NCBI GenBank assembly: GCA_002339265.1
Contig: DDKG01000191.1
Span: forward strand, 1 to 17,865
DNA: 17,865 nt
Direction of reading: 5' to 3'
DNA from: Massilia sp. UBA2604
GTDB lineage: Bacteria > Pseudomonadota > Gammaproteobacteria > Burkholderiales > Burkholderiaceae_D
Part shown: in pieces, positions 1 through 7,128 of the stretch
Position numbering within the stretch: position 1 is the stretch's first letter
Layout of the letters: each line of letters opens with the position of its first letter
Made by a program: the position numbers and the translations under genes
The notes under the pieces: generated by a model
The model's input: only the letters and a program-made list of their open reading frames with translations
Told to the model about the DNA's origin: nothing
Database searches by the model: none

Positions 1-1
1 C

Positions 2-1333
2 CACCTGTTCGTCAACGACCTGGCCTCGGCAATCGCGGTGCGCGCCGCCCACGGCATGCTGGCGGCGGCGGTGTCGCCGCTGGGCCTGTACTACGTGCTG
101 CAGGGCTTCAAGAAGGAGTGGCGCCTGCGCGGGGTGGCGCTGGCGCTGGGCGCGGCCCAGCTGGCGCTGCCGCTGGCCTACATCTTTTCCAACGACCTGC
201 TGCAGATCGCCGAATGGCGCGGCCTGTACCTGTTCGAGCTGGGCCTGGCCCTGGTGTCCCTCGGCGCAGTGCTGCTGCTCAAGCTGCCGCCGGGGGACTA
301 CATCAAGGCCTTCCGGCCGACCGACTTCGTTACCTTCGCCCTGTTCGCGCCGGGCATGGCCTTGCTGTGCGCGGCGATCAGCTTCGGCCGGGTCGAATGG
401 TGGTTCGAACGTTCCTGGATCGGGATGGCGCTGGCCGGCGCCATCCTGCTGCTGGCGGCCGCGCTGTGCGTCGAGCACAACCGCGCCAATCCGCTGCTCA
501 ACCTGCGCTGGCTGGCCAGCGGCAATATCGTGCGCCTGGCGCTGTCGATGCTGCTGGTGCGCATCGTGCTCTCGGAACAGAGCGTCGGCGCGGTCGGCTT
601 CCTGCGCGCCGTCGGTCTCGACAACGACCAGCTGCAGACCTTGTATGCAATCGTGCTGGTCGCCACGGTGGCCGGAATCGTGGTGTCGGCGCTGACCATC
701 AACGTCAACCACCTGGTGGCGCCGCAGGTGATCGCGCTGCTATGCATGGCCCTGGGAGCCTGGATCGACGCCCACGCCAGCAACCAGACCCGGCCCGAGC
801 AGATGTACCTGAGCCAGAGCCTGCTCGCCTTCGGCGGCACGCTGTTCCTCGGCCCCCTGGTGGTGTCGCTGCTCGGCGCCGTGATCCCCAATCCGCAAAA
901 CCTGATCAGCTTTTCGGTGCTGTTCGGCCTGACGCAGAACCTGGGCAGCCTGCTGGGTTCGAGCCTGGTGGGCACCTTCCAGGTCATCCGCGAAAAATAC
1001 CATTCCTCGCTCATTGTCGAGGGCCTCTCCAGCCTGGACCCGCTGGTGGCCAGCCGCGTCCAGTCAGGCGCCGCCGCAGCCGGGCGCCTGCTGGCCGACC
1101 CCGCCGCCGCCACGCGCCAGAGCCTGCAATCGTTATCGAGCGTCGCCACGCGCGAAGCCAACATCCTCGCCTACAACGACGTGTTCCTGGTGCTGGCCAT
1201 CCTGGCCGCCGGGAGCGCGGCCTGGCTCTTCCTGCATGCCGTGTGGCTGCATTATTTCCCGGCCGTGAAAGCCGAGCCGACCCCCGCACCCAAGCCCGGT
1301 ACCCCACCTCCACCCGACCCTGTAACCGACTGA
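2..1333 (+). CDS. MFS drug efflux transporter, DHA2/EmrB-like (3' part)
   Basis: This is the inner-membrane pump of a tripartite efflux system. Its reading frame is already open at base 2, so the true start lies left of the window. The GTG at 38 and later ATGs are probably internal. The visible ~443 residues contain many hydrophobic segments. The late part (FGLTQNLGSLLGSSLVGTFQ) matches the last helices of 14-TM DHA2 pumps such as EmrB. The product ends in a cytosolic proline-rich tail (PAPKPGTPPPPDP). The stop is one base before the adaptor gene, and an outer-membrane factor follows, which is the composition of an EmrAB-TolC-type machine. The DHA2 assignment rests on remembered family features plus operon context. 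The substrate cannot be read from the sequence. Confidence 0.88.
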   Translation, partial: HLFVNDLASAIAVRAAHGMLAAAVSPLGLYYVLQGFKKEWRLRGVALALGAAQLALPLAYIFSNDLLQIAEWRGLYLFELGLALVSLGAVLLLKLPPGDYIKAFRPTDFVTFALFAPGMALLCAAISFGRVEWWFERSWIGMALAGAILLLAAALCVEHNRANPLLNLRWLASGNIVRLALSMLLVRIVLSEQSVGAVGFLRAVGLDNDQLQTLYAIVLVATVAGIVVSALTINVNHLVAPQVIALLCMALGAWIDAHASNQTRPEQMYLSQSLLAFGGTLFLGPLVVSLLGAVIPNPQNLISFSVLFGLTQNLGSLLGSSLVGTFQVIREKYHSSLIVEGLSSLDPLVASRVQSGAAAAGRLLADPAAATRQSLQSLSSVATREANILAYNDVFLVLAILAAGSAAWLFLHAVWLHYFPAVKAEPTPAPKPGTPPPPDPVTD

Positions 1334-1334
1334 T

Positions 1335-2411
1335 ATGCCAGAGCCATCGACCGTTCCTAGCCGTTCCCGCCGCATCCTGCTGAGCGCACTCGCGTTCGGC
1401 GCCATCGCCGTTGCCGGCGTGCTGATCGTGCTGTATGCCTGGAACCTGCCGCCGTTCAGGAGCACCCTGCAGAGCACCGAGAACGCGCTGGTGCGCGGCC
1501 AGGTGACGATCATCAGTCCGCAGCTGAGCGGCTACGTGGTCGAGGTGCGGGTGCAGGATTTCCAGCAAGTGAAAAAGGGCGAACTCCTGATGCGCATCGA
1601 CGAGCGCATTCCCACCCAGCGCCTGGCGCAGGCGCGCGCCGAGCTGGCCAACCGCCAGGCGGCCCTCAGCAATTTCACCCAGAGCCAGTCGAGCGCGCGC
1701 GCCACGATCGCGCAGAACCAGGCGCTGCTGCAATCGAACGAGGCCCAGGCCCGGCGCGCCCAGGCCGACCTGCGCCGCGTGGAGGAACTGGCGGCCGACG
1801 GCTCGCTGTCGGCGCGCGAACTCGACGCCGCCCGCGCAACGCAAGCCCAGGCAAGCGCCAGCCGCGAGCAGTCGCGCGCCGCGCTCGAGATCGCGCGCCA
1901 GAACCTGCGCTCGGTCGACGTCAACCGCGCCGCGCTGGAGGCGGCGGTGGCCAATGCCGAAGCGGCGGTGAAGCTGGCCGAGATCGACATGGCCAACACC
2001 CATATCACCGCCCCGCGCGACGGCCAACTGGGGCAGGTGACGGTGCGCCAGGGCGCCTACGTGAACGCGGGCGCGCAGCTGACGGCGCTGGTGCCGAGCA
2101 CGATGTGGGTCATCGCCAATATGAAGGAAACGCAGATGGCCAACGTGGCCGTCGGCCAGCCGGTGACGTTCAGCGTCGATGCGCTGGGTAACGCGCGGCT
2201 GCGCGGCCACGTCGAACGCATCTCGCCGGCGACCGGTTCGGAGTTTTCAGTCATTGCACCGGACAACGCCACCGGCAACTTCGTCAAGATCGCCCAGCGC
2301 ATCCCGGTGCGGATCAGCATCGATCCGGACCAGCCGCTGGCCCAGCGCCTGCGGCCGGGTATGTCGGTGGTGACCACGATCGACACGGCGCCAACCGGAG
2401 CGGCGCGGTGA
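1335..2411 (+). CDS. HlyD/EmrA-family periplasmic adaptor (membrane fusion protein)
   Basis: The 358-aa adaptor should link the MFS pump to the outer-membrane channel. It has a cytosolic basic start, then one membrane anchor at about residues 13-36. A first half of the biotinyl-lipoyl-like domain follows (TENALVRGQVTIISPQLSGY, about 47-66). A long Ala/Gln/Arg-rich coiled-coil hairpin spans about 95-215. The second lipoyl half comes next (ITAPRDGQLGQVTVRQGAYV). The beta-barrel carries the EmrA-like stretch PDNATGNFVKIAQRIPVRI. The length is typical. The ATG lies one base after the pump's stop, and the gene's end overlaps the next start by 4 bases, so the three genes form one operon with likely coupled translation. 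Confidence 0.93.
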   Translation: MPEPSTVPSRSRRILLSALAFGAIAVAGVLIVLYAWNLPPFRSTLQSTENALVRGQVTIISPQLSGYVVEVRVQDFQQVKKGELLMRIDERIPTQRLAQARAELANRQAALSNFTQSQSSARATIAQNQALLQSNEAQARRAQADLRRVEELAADGSLSARELDAARATQAQASASREQSRAALEIARQNLRSVDVNRAALEAAVANAEAAVKLAEIDMANTHITAPRDGQLGQVTVRQGAYVNAGAQLTALVPSTMWVIANMKETQMANVAVGQPVTFSVDALGNARLRGHVERISPATGSEFSVIAPDNATGNFVKIAQRIPVRISIDPDQPLAQRLRPGMSVVTTIDTAPTGAAR

Positions 2412-3790
2412 GCCGGCGTGTGCTCGCCCTGGCGGCGCTGCCGCTGCTGCTGTCGGCCTGCGCGATGGCGCCGCAGCCGGCGCCGGCGCCTTCGCTCACC
2501 GTTCCCCAGGCCTGGCGCACCACGAGCGCGGGCGACAGCGCCGCCATCGACCGCGACTGGTGGCGCGCCTTCGGCGATCCGGTGCTCGACTCGCTGGTGC
2601 GGCGTGCGCTCGACAACAACGGCGACTTGAAAATCGCGCGCTCCCGCCTGCAGGAATACCAGGCGCGCATTCGCGTGGCCGACAGCGCGCGGCTGCCGGC
2701 ACTGAACCTGTCGCTGGGGCCGACGCGCGCGCGCGCCATCGGCCCGTTCGGCGAACCGGTCGAGACCACCTCGGTCGTCGGCGCGGTGCAGGCCAGTTAT
2801 GAACTGGACCTGTTCGGTCGCATCGCCGGCAGCGTGGAGGCGGCGCGCTTCGAGTCGCTGTCGCAGGAGGCCGCCCTGGAAGCGGCGGCGCTGGCGGTGG
2901 CGGCGAATACGGCGTCCGGCTACCTGAACCTGCTCGGCCTCGACGCCCAGCTGGCGCTGGCGCGCGCGACCCTGGAATCGCGCAAGCGCTCGTTCGAACT
3001 CGCGCGCCACCAGTTCGAGGTCGGCTACAGCTCGCGCCTGGAGATGTCGCAGGCCGAGGCCGAGCTGCACGCGACCGCCGCCGCCGTACCGCAGCTGGAA
3101 CGCCAGATCGCCTTGCAGGAACAGGCGCTGAACGTGCTGCTGGGCGCCAGCCCCGGCCCGGTGGCGCGCGGCGCCGAACTGATGGCGTTGCGCGAACCTC
3201 GGCCGACGCCCGGGCTGCCGTCGGAACTGCTGCGCCGCCGGCCCGACATCGCCCAGGCCGAGCGTCTGGTGGCGGCCAGCGACGCCAGCCTGGCGGTAGC
3301 GCGCGATGCGCTGCTGCCGTCGATCCGCCTGACGGCGTCTCTGGGTGCGCAGGGACACAGCCTGTCGCAGCTGCTGCGCGATCCGACCGAGTTGTGGAGC
3401 ATCGGCGGCAGCGTGCTGGCGCCGCTGTTCGATGCGGGCCGGCTGCGCGCGCAGGCCGAGATCGCGGGCACGGTGCGCGACCGCGCGGTCTACACCTATG
3501 AGTCGGTGGTGCGCACGGCGTTCGCCGAAACGGAGAACGCGCTGGCCTCGATCGACGGCTTGCAGCGGCAGCTGGTCGAAGCGGACGCGCGTCGCGTCGC
3601 CGCCAACGAGGTGCTGCGGGTGGCGGCCAACCGCTATCGCAACGGCTACGCTTCCTATCTGGAAGAACTCGACGCCCAGCGTACGGCCTTCAATGCCGAC
3701 CTGAATGCGCTGCAGCTGCGCGCCAGCCTGCTGGCGGCGCACGTCGACCTGTACCGCGCGCTGGGCGGCGGATGGGCGCCGGCGTCGTGA
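2408..3790 (+). CDS. NodT-family outer-membrane efflux lipoprotein
   Basis: This TolC-like channel of 460 aa exports the substrate across the outer membrane. The GTG start overlaps the adaptor stop (GTGA). The signal peptide ends in a clear lipobox, LLSAC, with the lipidated Cys at residue 18. Two tandem OEP repeats follow: long Ala/Leu/Arg-rich helices, separated by beta segments such as ASYELDLFGRI and the second-repeat counterpart APLFDAGRLRAQ. The motif SELLRRRPDIAQAERLV before the second repeat is a hallmark of the NodT family. Order and spacing show that it works with the MFS pump and HlyD adaptor upstream. Confidence 0.95.
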   Translation: MSRRVLALAALPLLLSACAMAPQPAPAPSLTVPQAWRTTSAGDSAAIDRDWWRAFGDPVLDSLVRRALDNNGDLKIARSRLQEYQARIRVADSARLPALNLSLGPTRARAIGPFGEPVETTSVVGAVQASYELDLFGRIAGSVEAARFESLSQEAALEAAALAVAANTASGYLNLLGLDAQLALARATLESRKRSFELARHQFEVGYSSRLEMSQAEAELHATAAAVPQLERQIALQEQALNVLLGASPGPVARGAELMALREPRPTPGLPSELLRRRPDIAQAERLVAASDASLAVARDALLPSIRLTASLGAQGHSLSQLLRDPTELWSIGGSVLAPLFDAGRLRAQAEIAGTVRDRAVYTYESVVRTAFAETENALASIDGLQRQLVEADARRVAANEVLRVAANRYRNGYASYLEELDAQRTAFNADLNALQLRASLLAAHVDLYRALGGGWAPAS

Positions 3791-4392
3791 GTGCCGCCAT
3801 CGAGAAACGCGCCGTCTGCGGCGTGTGCCTGCGCGCGCAGTCGGCCTGCATCTGCCGCTGGATCGCGCCGGTCGCGCCCCGGGCCGCGTTGCTGGTCCTG
3901 CTGCATCCGCTCGAAGTCGGCAATGCCAAGAATAGCGGGCGGCTCCTGCACCTGAGCGTCGGCGGCAGTGAGCTCGCAGTCGGCGAGGTCTTCGATGCCG
4001 ACGTGCTGGACGGCTTGCTGCATGCCGGCGGACGCACGCCGGTGCTGCTGTATCCGCAGACGCCGGATGACCCGAACCTGCCGCCGCCGCCGCCGCTTCC
4101 TGCGCTGCGGGCATCGATGCTGCGCCTGGTCGTGCTCGATGCCACCTGGCGCAAGAGCCGCAAGATGCTGTACCTGAATCCGGCCCTGCAGCGCTTGCCG
4201 AGGCTGGCGCTGAGCGACGTGGCGCCGTCCAACTACCGCATCCGCAAGGCGCATGCCCGGCATCAGTTGTCGAGCCTGGAAGCGGCGGCGCAGGCGCTGG
4301 GGCAGCTGGAAGGGGATGGCGCGCGCTACCAGGCGCTGCTGGACGCCTTCGATGGGTTTGTTTCGCAACAGGCATCGTATGTGCGCGCTTGA
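3772..4392 (+). CDS. tapT: DTW-domain tRNA-uridine aminocarboxypropyltransferase (TapT-like)
   Basis: DTW-domain proteins such as E. coli TapT (YfiP) transfer the 3-amino-3-carboxypropyl group of SAM to tRNA uridine (acp3U47). The N-terminus has the Cys cluster CGVC...CICRW, a likely zinc site. The family signature appears as LDATWRKSRKM, and SNYRIRKA follows. NLPPPPPLP is a polyproline run likely to need EF-P. Two starts are possible. ATG at 3772 overlaps the efflux gene by 19 bases. GTG at 3787 overlaps it by 4 bases, mirroring the GTGA junction upstream. I report the longer form; the Cys cluster lies downstream of both. Co-transcription with the efflux operon looks positional rather than functional. 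Confidence 0.87.
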   Translation: MGAGVVSAAIEKRAVCGVCLRAQSACICRWIAPVAPRAALLVLLHPLEVGNAKNSGRLLHLSVGGSELAVGEVFDADVLDGLLHAGGRTPVLLYPQTPDDPNLPPPPPLPALRASMLRLVVLDATWRKSRKMLYLNPALQRLPRLALSDVAPSNYRIRKAHARHQLSSLEAAAQALGQLEGDGARYQALLDAFDGFVSQQASYVRA

Positions 4393-4420
4393 ATTCGGCA
4401 CCGGAGCGGCGTAATATACT
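4389..4420 (+). promoter_or_regulatory. Candidate promoter of the radical SAM gene
   Basis: TTGAAT (4389-4394) could be a -35 box. It sits 17 bases from TAATAT (4412-4417) and 20 bases from the better -10 match TATACT (4415-4420). The -10 region runs into the LexA box at 4417, so bound LexA would block polymerase. The -35 overlaps the last codons of the DTW gene. The exact -10 is uncertain. Confidence 0.5.
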
Positions 4421-4436
4421 GTACAAACATACAGTA
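4417..4436 (+). promoter_or_regulatory. LexA (SOS) box
   Basis: TACTGT and ACAGTA face each other across 8 bases (ACAAACAT). This is the CTGT-N8-ACAG core with the full TACTG/CAGTA arms of the gammaproteobacterial/betaproteobacterial LexA operator. With one more base on each side, the symmetric arms read ATACTGTA and TACAGTAT. The site overlaps the candidate -10 and ends 14 bases before the radical SAM start codon, the usual place for a repressing operator. No other copy was found in the window. Confidence 0.9.
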
Positions 4437-4450
4437 TTGGAGCGCCAGCC

Positions 4451-5626
4451 ATGGGCACCATCGATCTTCCAGTCCACCGCGAACCCTTCGACGACGGACA
4501 TGCCGCCCTTGCGCCATCGCCGCCGCCGCTTGCGCGCAAGGGGCGTGGGGCGGTGTCGAACCTGCAAGGCCGCTACGAGGTAAACGGCCGCGAGCGCTTC
4601 GATGACGGCTGGGCGATCGACGATGACGCCGCGCCGGCGTTCAAGACCATGGTCACCGACGAGATCGCCAAAAGCATCCTGTCGCGCAATACCTCGCCGG
4701 ACATCCCGTTCAGCGTCTCGCTGAATCCCTATCGCGGCTGCGAGCATGGCTGCATCTATTGCTTCGCGCGACCGACGCACAGCTACCTCGGCCTGTCGCC
4801 GGGGCTCGATTTCGAGAGCCGCCTGTTCGCCAAGGTCAATGCGCCCGAGCTGCTGCGGCGAGAACTCGCCAAGCCCGGCTACGTGCCCGAGCACATCGCC
4901 ATCGGCGTCAACACCGACGCCTATCAGCCGTGCGAGCGCGAGCGCAAGCTGACGCGCGCGGTGCTCGAAGTGCTGTCCGAGTGCCGCCATCCGGCCGGGC
5001 TCATCACCAAGTCGTCGCTGATCGAGCGCGACATCGACATCCTGGCGCCAATGGCCGCGAAAGGGCTGGCCTGCGCGGCAATCACGCTCACCACGCTCGA
5101 CGCCGAGATTTCGCGCACGCTGGAGCCACGCGCGGCGGCGCCGATGCGGCGGCTGCGCACCATTCGCACGCTCACCGAGGCCGGCATTCCGGTCAGCGTG
5201 AGCGTGGCGCCGATCATCCCGTTCGTCACAGAACCAGAGATCGAACGCATCCTCGAAGCGGCGCGCGCCGCCGGCGCGGTTGGGGCGCATTACACGGTGT
5301 TGCGCCTGCCGCACGAGGTAAATCCCTTGTTCCAGGAGTGGCTGCAGGCGCATTTCCCGGATCGCGCGCAGCGGGTAATGAACCGCATCCGCGACATGCG
5401 GGGCGGGAAGGACTACGACAGCGATTTCGCGACCCGCATGAAGGGGGACGGCGTCTGGGCCGACCTGATCCGGCAGCGTTTCGAGAAGGCGTCCGAGCGG
5501 CTCGGGTTCAAGGATTTGCGCGGGCGTTTTGGCCGGCTCGACGGATCGCAGTTCAGGCGACCGCTGGTGGTGCCGCAGACGCAGAAGCGGGATGCCAGGG
5601 GAGCAGGGCAGCTGGATTTATTCTAG
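4451..5626 (+). CDS. PA0069-family radical SAM protein (SplB-like), probably SOS-induced
   Basis: This 391-aa protein belongs to the radical SAM group related to spore photoproduct lyase (COG1533), whose known member repairs a thymine dimer photoproduct in DNA. The N-terminal stretch KGRGAVSNLQGRYE (about 30-43) is typical of the PA0069 subgroup. The 4Fe-4S motif CEHGCIYC gives Cys97, Cys101 and Cys104. Conserved neighbours PTHSYLGLSPGLDFE and NTDAYQPCERE follow. The last residues are GQLDLF, a consensus beta-clamp-binding peptide at the free C-terminus. GGAG at 4439-4442 lies 8 bases before the ATG, which supports this start. A strong LexA box lies just upstream. The family is sure. A DNA-repair role is inference, because the substrate of PA0069-type proteins is unknown to me. 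Confidence 0.93.
   Translation: MGTIDLPVHREPFDDGHAALAPSPPPLARKGRGAVSNLQGRYEVNGRERFDDGWAIDDDAAPAFKTMVTDEIAKSILSRNTSPDIPFSVSLNPYRGCEHGCIYCFARPTHSYLGLSPGLDFESRLFAKVNAPELLRRELAKPGYVPEHIAIGVNTDAYQPCERERKLTRAVLEVLSECRHPAGLITKSSLIERDIDILAPMAAKGLACAAITLTTLDAEISRTLEPRAAAPMRRLRTIRTLTEAGIPVSVSVAPIIPFVTEPEIERILEAARAAGAVGAHYTVLRLPHEVNPLFQEWLQAHFPDRAQRVMNRIRDMRGGKDYDSDFATRMKGDGVWADLIRQRFEKASERLGFKDLRGRFGRLDGSQFRRPLVVPQTQKRDARGAGQLDLF
5609..5623 (+). other. C-terminal beta-clamp-binding motif QLDLF
   Basis: The last five codons before the TAG of the radical SAM gene encode Q-L-D-L-F, which fits the published clamp-binding consensus QL[S/D]LF. Such peptides at protein ends tether polymerases and repair factors to the DnaN sliding clamp. 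The match is seen directly; binding is inferred. Confidence 0.6.
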
Positions 5627-5675
5627 GATGCGAGGTTGACGGGCATGTCGGGCCATGTGCAGGCGGACTCCGGCG

Positions 5676-5681
5676 TACAAT
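5676..5681 (+). promoter_or_regulatory. Candidate -10 box (TACAAT) of the MFS/NadR-like pair
   Basis: TACAAT matches five of six bases of the sigma-70 -10 consensus and ends 27 bases before the ATG at 5709. No convincing -35 lies 16-18 bases upstream. The box lies downstream of the possible longer start at 5655 and so argues against that start. Confidence 0.45.
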
Positions 5682-5708
5682 GCCGTCTGTTGCTCTTTTC
5701 TACATCCT

Positions 5709-7079
5709 ATGGCCACCTCAGTTCCTGTAGCCCCGAACGGACATCCCGCCAATCCTGCGAGGCACGACAGCTCCGCGGTATCGGTAGAACAGGGTCTGCA
5801 GGCCGCCGGCGTCGGCCGCTTCCAGTACCGCATCTTCATGATCTTCGGCCTGGTCTGGCTGGCCGACGCCATGCAGGTGCTGTCGATCGGTTTCAGCGCG
5901 CCGTCGATCGCCAGCACCTTCGGCCTGAGCATGCCGCAGGCACTGCAGACGGGGACGCTGTTCTTCGTCGGCATGCTGGTCGGCGCCTTCGTGTTCGGCC
6001 GCCTGGCGGACCGGATCGGCCGCCGTCCCGTGCTGCTGATGGCGGTGGTGATCGACGCCTGCTTCGGGGTGGCGTCCGCCTTCGCGCCCGATTTCGCCTG
6101 GCTGCTGGCGCTGCGCTTCCTGACCGGGATCGGCGTCGGCGCGACCCTGCCGGTCGACTACACGATGATGGCCGAATTCCTGCCCAGCGATCGCCGTGGG
6201 CGCTGGCTGGTGCTGCTCGAATCGTTCTGGGCGCTGGGGACGATCTGCCTGGCCGTGCTGGCGCTGTGGGCGGTGGGGTGGGGCGACGACGCCTGGCGCG
6301 TAATCTTCTTCGTCACCGGCTTGCCGGCCCTGGTCGGCGTGGTCCTGCGCTTTTATATCCCCGAGTCGCCGATGTACCTGCACCGCAGCGGCAAGTCCGA
6401 AGAAGCGCGCGCGGTGCTGGCGCGGGTGGCCAGGACCAATGGCCGCGACGTCGAGATTCCCGCGCTGCGGCCCGAACGCAGGCAGGCAACCACCTTGCTC
6501 TCGCTGTTCACGGATGGCCTGCGCCGCCGCAGCATTTCCCTGTTCCTGGCGTGGGCGCTGATCTCGATCGCCTATTACGGCGTGTTCGTCTACCTGCCGA
6601 TCAGGCTGGGCGCCGAAGGCTTCGGCTTCATGCGTGGACAGGAATTCCTGATCGTGCTGGCGCTGGTCCAGTTGCCGGGCTTCGCGCTGGCCGCCTATGG
6701 CGTCGAGCGCTGGGGGCGCAAGCCGACGCTGGTCGGTTTCCTGCTGCTCAGCAGCGTCGGCTGCCTGGGTTATAGCCTCGGCAGTTCCACCGCACTGGTG
6801 GTAGGCTCGACGCTGTTGATGAGTTTTGCGCTGCTCGGCACCTGGGGCGCCCTGTACGCGTTCACGCCCGAGGTCTACCCGACCCGGCTGCGCGCCAGCG
6901 GCATGGGCATGGCTGGCGCCGTGGCCCGCTTCGGCGGCCTGTTCGCGCCGGCGATCGTGGCGCCGGTGATGGCCACGCACTTCACGCTGGCGCTGGTGAT
7001 GCTGTCGAGCTTCCTGCTGGTGGGGGCGGTGGCCATCCTGTGTGTCGATACCGAGTCGCGCCAGCGGGCGCTGGATTGA
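5709..7079 (+). CDS. MFS transporter, NiaP/sugar-porter-like metabolite:H+ symporter
   Basis: A 456-aa, 12-TM inner-membrane transporter. After a polar N-terminus of about 35 residues comes GVGRFQYR, then WLADAMQV in TM1, a pattern seen in NiaP-type niacin transporters and related metabolite symporters. Motif A between TM2 and TM3 reads GRLADRIGRRPVLL (97-110). After TM6 comes PESPMYL, and between TM10 and TM11 TPEVYPTRLRASGMG, both sugar-porter/SV2-group signatures. An in-frame ATG at 5655 exists, but the -10 box lies between it and 5709, so I chose 5709, although neither has a clear ribosome binding site. The NadR-like gene 49 bases downstream suggests an NAD precursor as substrate. That is inference; other aromatic or organic acids remain possible. 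Confidence 0.88.
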   Translation: MATSVPVAPNGHPANPARHDSSAVSVEQGLQAAGVGRFQYRIFMIFGLVWLADAMQVLSIGFSAPSIASTFGLSMPQALQTGTLFFVGMLVGAFVFGRLADRIGRRPVLLMAVVIDACFGVASAFAPDFAWLLALRFLTGIGVGATLPVDYTMMAEFLPSDRRGRWLVLLESFWALGTICLAVLALWAVGWGDDAWRVIFFVTGLPALVGVVLRFYIPESPMYLHRSGKSEEARAVLARVARTNGRDVEIPALRPERRQATTLLSLFTDGLRRRSISLFLAWALISIAYYGVFVYLPIRLGAEGFGFMRGQEFLIVLALVQLPGFALAAYGVERWGRKPTLVGFLLLSSVGCLGYSLGSSTALVVGSTLLMSFALLGTWGALYAFTPEVYPTRLRASGMGMAGAVARFGGLFAPAIVAPVMATHFTLALVMLSSFLLVGAVAILCVDTESRQRALD

Positions 7080-7116
7080 ATGGTCGAGTCAGGCTACGAT
7101 GGTGGCCTGGATACAT

Positions 7117-7121
7117 GAGGA
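7117..7121 (+). promoter_or_regulatory. Ribosome binding site deciding the GTG start at 7129
   Basis: GAGGA ends 7 bases before the GTG at 7129. It is the only good Shine-Dalgarno near the possible starts. It favours this GTG over the ATG at 7099 (no SD) and over an ATG at 7042 inside the preceding gene. Confidence 0.6.
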
Positions 7122-7128
7122 CATCACA

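Noticed and set aside
2057..5353. Very long open frame on the minus strand (over 1000 codons) opposite the efflux, DTW and radical SAM genes
   Set aside because: It has Arg/Gln/Gly-rich, low-complexity composition typical of the antisense of GC-rich genes, no recognisable domain, and well-supported genes on the other strand.
5655..5708. Upstream ATG that would lengthen the MFS transporter by 18 residues
   Set aside because: The TACAAT -10 box lies inside this stretch, the extra residues (MCRRTPAYNAVCC) look non-family, and no SD precedes the ATG.
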